Below, piece after piece: positions 62,617 through 64,000 of a stretch of DNA of 64,000 bases. Source of the DNA: an uncultured Halanaerobiales bacterium. Its GTDB lineage: Bacteria > Bacillota > Halanaerobiia > Halanaerobiales > M55B127. Below the pieces are notes generated by a model that was given only the letters and a program-made list of their open reading frames with translations, had not been told where the DNA came from and did no database searches. The stretch spans positions 1 to 64,000 of the forward strand of contig CAJXKY010000007.1 in NCBI GenBank assembly GCA_913055675.1, read 5' to 3'. Every line of letters starts with the position of its first letter. Positions within the stretch are counted from its first letter, which is position 1. The translations under genes were made by a program, and so were the position numbers.

Positions 62617-63094
62617 TCAAAACTATTAAGTAAATATATGTTTTTATTCCTATTAATCATAAAAAAAACTAATCCTAATAGATTGATGAACAGTAAAAAT
62701 CAGGTTTTTCTTACACCCTCACAGGGGAATTATTAATGAAAATACTGAAATATACTATGAACATGAACCTTATAAGCAATTTTGTGATATTATTATATTG
62801 TATTTGTTAGGCTTTTTTCTGTTTTTAAGTGTAGTTAATTAAATAAATTAAAGATTGTTTGGCAAACACATTCTATTTTTTAAATTTACACTTTTTTCTT
62901 CACAACATTAGTCAAAGAGACTTATTTTTTAAGATTTTAACCAACGGTATCCGGGTAGAGGATGAAAGCAAGTGAGATTCATTAAATATTCAATTTTAGT
63001 AAGGCTGAAAAAAATTTTCCTATCTTGCTTCCATCTTTCCCATCTGGATACCCTGAGAATAATATCTCGGTTTCGGTAAAAGGTGAAATTTATT
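62617..63094. other. Gene-poor, probably decayed intergenic region
   Basis: 478 bp without a credible gene. A plus-strand frame around 62690-62841 reads ...EIYYEHEPYKQFCDIIILYLL... and could be another relic, but it lacks a start signal. Composition shifts to GC-richer sequence where the downstream sugar permease begins. Confidence 0.4.
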
Positions 63095-63928
63095 TTACTC
63101 TTTTACTCCTCCCATAGTTAAGCCTTTTACTAAATACTTTTGAGCCAATAGTCCAAAGATAATAAGAGGTAGAACTGTAATTATTCCAGCAGCACTCATT
63201 ACTCCCCAGTTTACAGACTGTTCAGTTACAAACATTTTAACCAATACCGGCAAAGTTCTCGTACTGCTCCCACCCAAGACAAGTACAAACAAAAACTGAT
63301 TCCAGACTAGCAGAGAACATAAAACTGCTGTAGCTGCTAAGCCGGGCGCCACCAAAGGCAGCAATACTCGAACCAAAACATTCTTCCGATCACAGCCGTC
63401 AATCATAGCTGCTTCTTCAAGTTCTATAGGCAGATCAGCAAAAAAGCCCCGCATCATCCAGATTACAAAAGGAACCGACAGAAGCCCACCCATAATAATA
63501 AGAACAAGATAAGTATCAATAATTCCTAGAGCCCGAGCTAATAAAAAGAGCGGCATTACTAACACTATTGGAGGCGTCATCCTTGATAATAAGACGAATA
63601 TCAACATTTTATCATCATGCCTGTACTTAAAACGAGCTAAAGAATAGGCAGTGGGCGTACCTAATATAAGAGAAAATAATACCGAAACAATAGTTATCAA
63701 CAAGCTATTCAGTATCGCACTTATAAATTCACTATTTCCGAAAAATTCCCGATAGTTATCAAGGGTGGGTTCAAAGTTAAACCAAACGGGTGGATCTTGA
63801 AACTGAGCACCAGCTGGTTTCAAAGAGGACAGAAAAATCCACATCAAGGGATAGAGGGTCCACAATAGTACAAGTAAAATTGCACCCACGGTCATAATAT
63901 TAAGGGCTAACTTTCCAAGGTTTTTCAT
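63095..63928 (-). CDS. Carbohydrate ABC transporter permease, MalG type
   Basis: 277 residues, six helices. The EAA loop is DLPIELEEAAMIDGCDRKNVLVRVLLP; C-terminus QKYLVKGLTMGGVKE is the typical ending. GGTGGAGAG precedes the ATG, which overlaps the stop of the preceding permease gene (ATGA). It is somewhat richer in G+C than most of the window (for example around 63240-63640), perhaps reflecting separate origin. Different from the importer at 6988-10069. No terminator is obvious after it. Confidence 0.93.
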   Translation of the reverse strand: MKNLGKLALNIMTVGAILLVLLWTLYPLMWIFLSSLKPAGAQFQDPPVWFNFEPTLDNYREFFGNSEFISAILNSLLITIVSVLFSLILGTPTAYSLARFKYRHDDKMLIFVLLSRMTPPIVLVMPLFLLARALGIIDTYLVLIIMGGLLSVPFVIWMMRGFFADLPIELEEAAMIDGCDRKNVLVRVLLPLVAPGLAATAVLCSLLVWNQFLFVLVLGGSSTRTLPVLVKMFVTEQSVNWGVMSAAGIITVLPLIIFGLLAQKYLVKGLTMGGVKE

Positions 63929-64000
63929 TCACTCTCCACCCCCACAATTTTTATATAAAATAAAGTAAAGATAAGAGCCAGAGTTAAAATAATAATACCT
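63925..64000 (-). CDS. Carbohydrate ABC transporter permease, MalF type (C-terminal fragment)
   Basis: Only the last 24 codons are inside the window, reading GIIILTLALIFTLFYIKIV plus GVESE and a TGA that overlaps the next ATG by four bases. A final membrane helix with a short polar tail directly before a MalG gene is what MalF-type permeases look like. Confidence 0.75.
   Translation of the reverse strand, partial: GIIILTLALIFTLFYIKIVGVESE

Noticed and set aside
62783-62798. TGTGATATTATTATAT, similar to the CRP-type 16-mer
   Set aside because: The second half-site is absent and there is no TATAAT 21 bp downstream, nor a gene start.

Overview
The window is AT-rich bacterial DNA with strong AGGAGG-type ribosome binding sites, frequent TTG starts, sigma-A promoters (TTGACA-N17-TATAAT), T-box leaders and CtsR- and Fur-type operators. 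Anaerobe enzymes (hybrid cluster protein, tungsten aldehyde:ferredoxin oxidoreductase, FeoAB), a sucrose-phosphate synthase that closely resembles the one I remember from Halothermothrix orenii, and the gene mix point to a fermentative, probably halophilic Firmicute of the Halanaerobiales. That assignment is an inference. I saw no rRNA, tRNA or CRISPR array.

Layout. 1-1837: end of a peptide/nickel-type ABC importer. 1933-5578: iron-sulfur flavoprotein, glycosyltransferase, acetyltransferase and a DUF6765-like protein. 5837-10069: LacI regulator and a carbohydrate ABC importer. 10131-12455: Fur-type promoter, feoA, feoB and a 49-residue zinc ribbon. 12633-14043: ECF S component behind a structured leader, then a PfkB kinase. 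14152-18645: hcp, metallophosphoesterase, degenerate TetR-like protein and a CRP/FNR-family regulator. 18832-23288: ferredoxin, tungsten oxidoreductase and NhaC-type transporter under a T-box. 23302-24864: an intact ISLre2-like insertion sequence. 24881-30255: a second T-box, NhaC-type transporter, PqqB-like hydrolase, aspartokinase and LysA. 30366-39101: hemerythrin/cupin, ClpB, secreted FAS1 protein, alpha/beta hydrolase, HAD phosphatase, DJ-1 protein and a membrane protein. 39189-42995: MATE pump with MarR, MgtC-like, UbiA-like and AbrB-like proteins. 43283-54634: storage-carbohydrate block (fructokinase, sucrose-phosphate synthase, glucan phosphorylase, HD-GYP, pullulanase, GlgB, GlgA). 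54650-60858: PLC-like protein and a complete Opp/Dpp importer. 60995-64000: SRAP protein, an amino-acid binding protein, a decayed gap and the end of a second sugar importer.

The strongest new signal is a small regulon. Three promoters (hcp, hemerythrin/cupin, TetR-like/metallophosphoesterase) share the 16-bp site TGTGATATAnnTCATA, in either orientation. In each the site lies exactly 21 bp upstream of a perfect TATAAT, so its centre falls at about -41.5, the class II CRP position. A CRP/FNR-family regulator with a matching recognition helix is encoded beside one of these sites. The gene content suggests nitrosative or redox stress control.

Other signals are two divergent T-box operons, each with an NhaC-family transporter, whose -35 boxes lay in one perfect palindrome later split by the insertion sequence; one T-box appears to read UGG (Trp) upstream of a tungsten aldehyde oxidoreductase, and the other has an ultrashort Stem I. 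A glycogen synthase carries a C-terminal ComEA-like helix-hairpin-helix domain. The carbohydrate block could interconvert glycogen, glucose-1-phosphate, fructose and sucrose-phosphate, which would suit osmotic adaptation.
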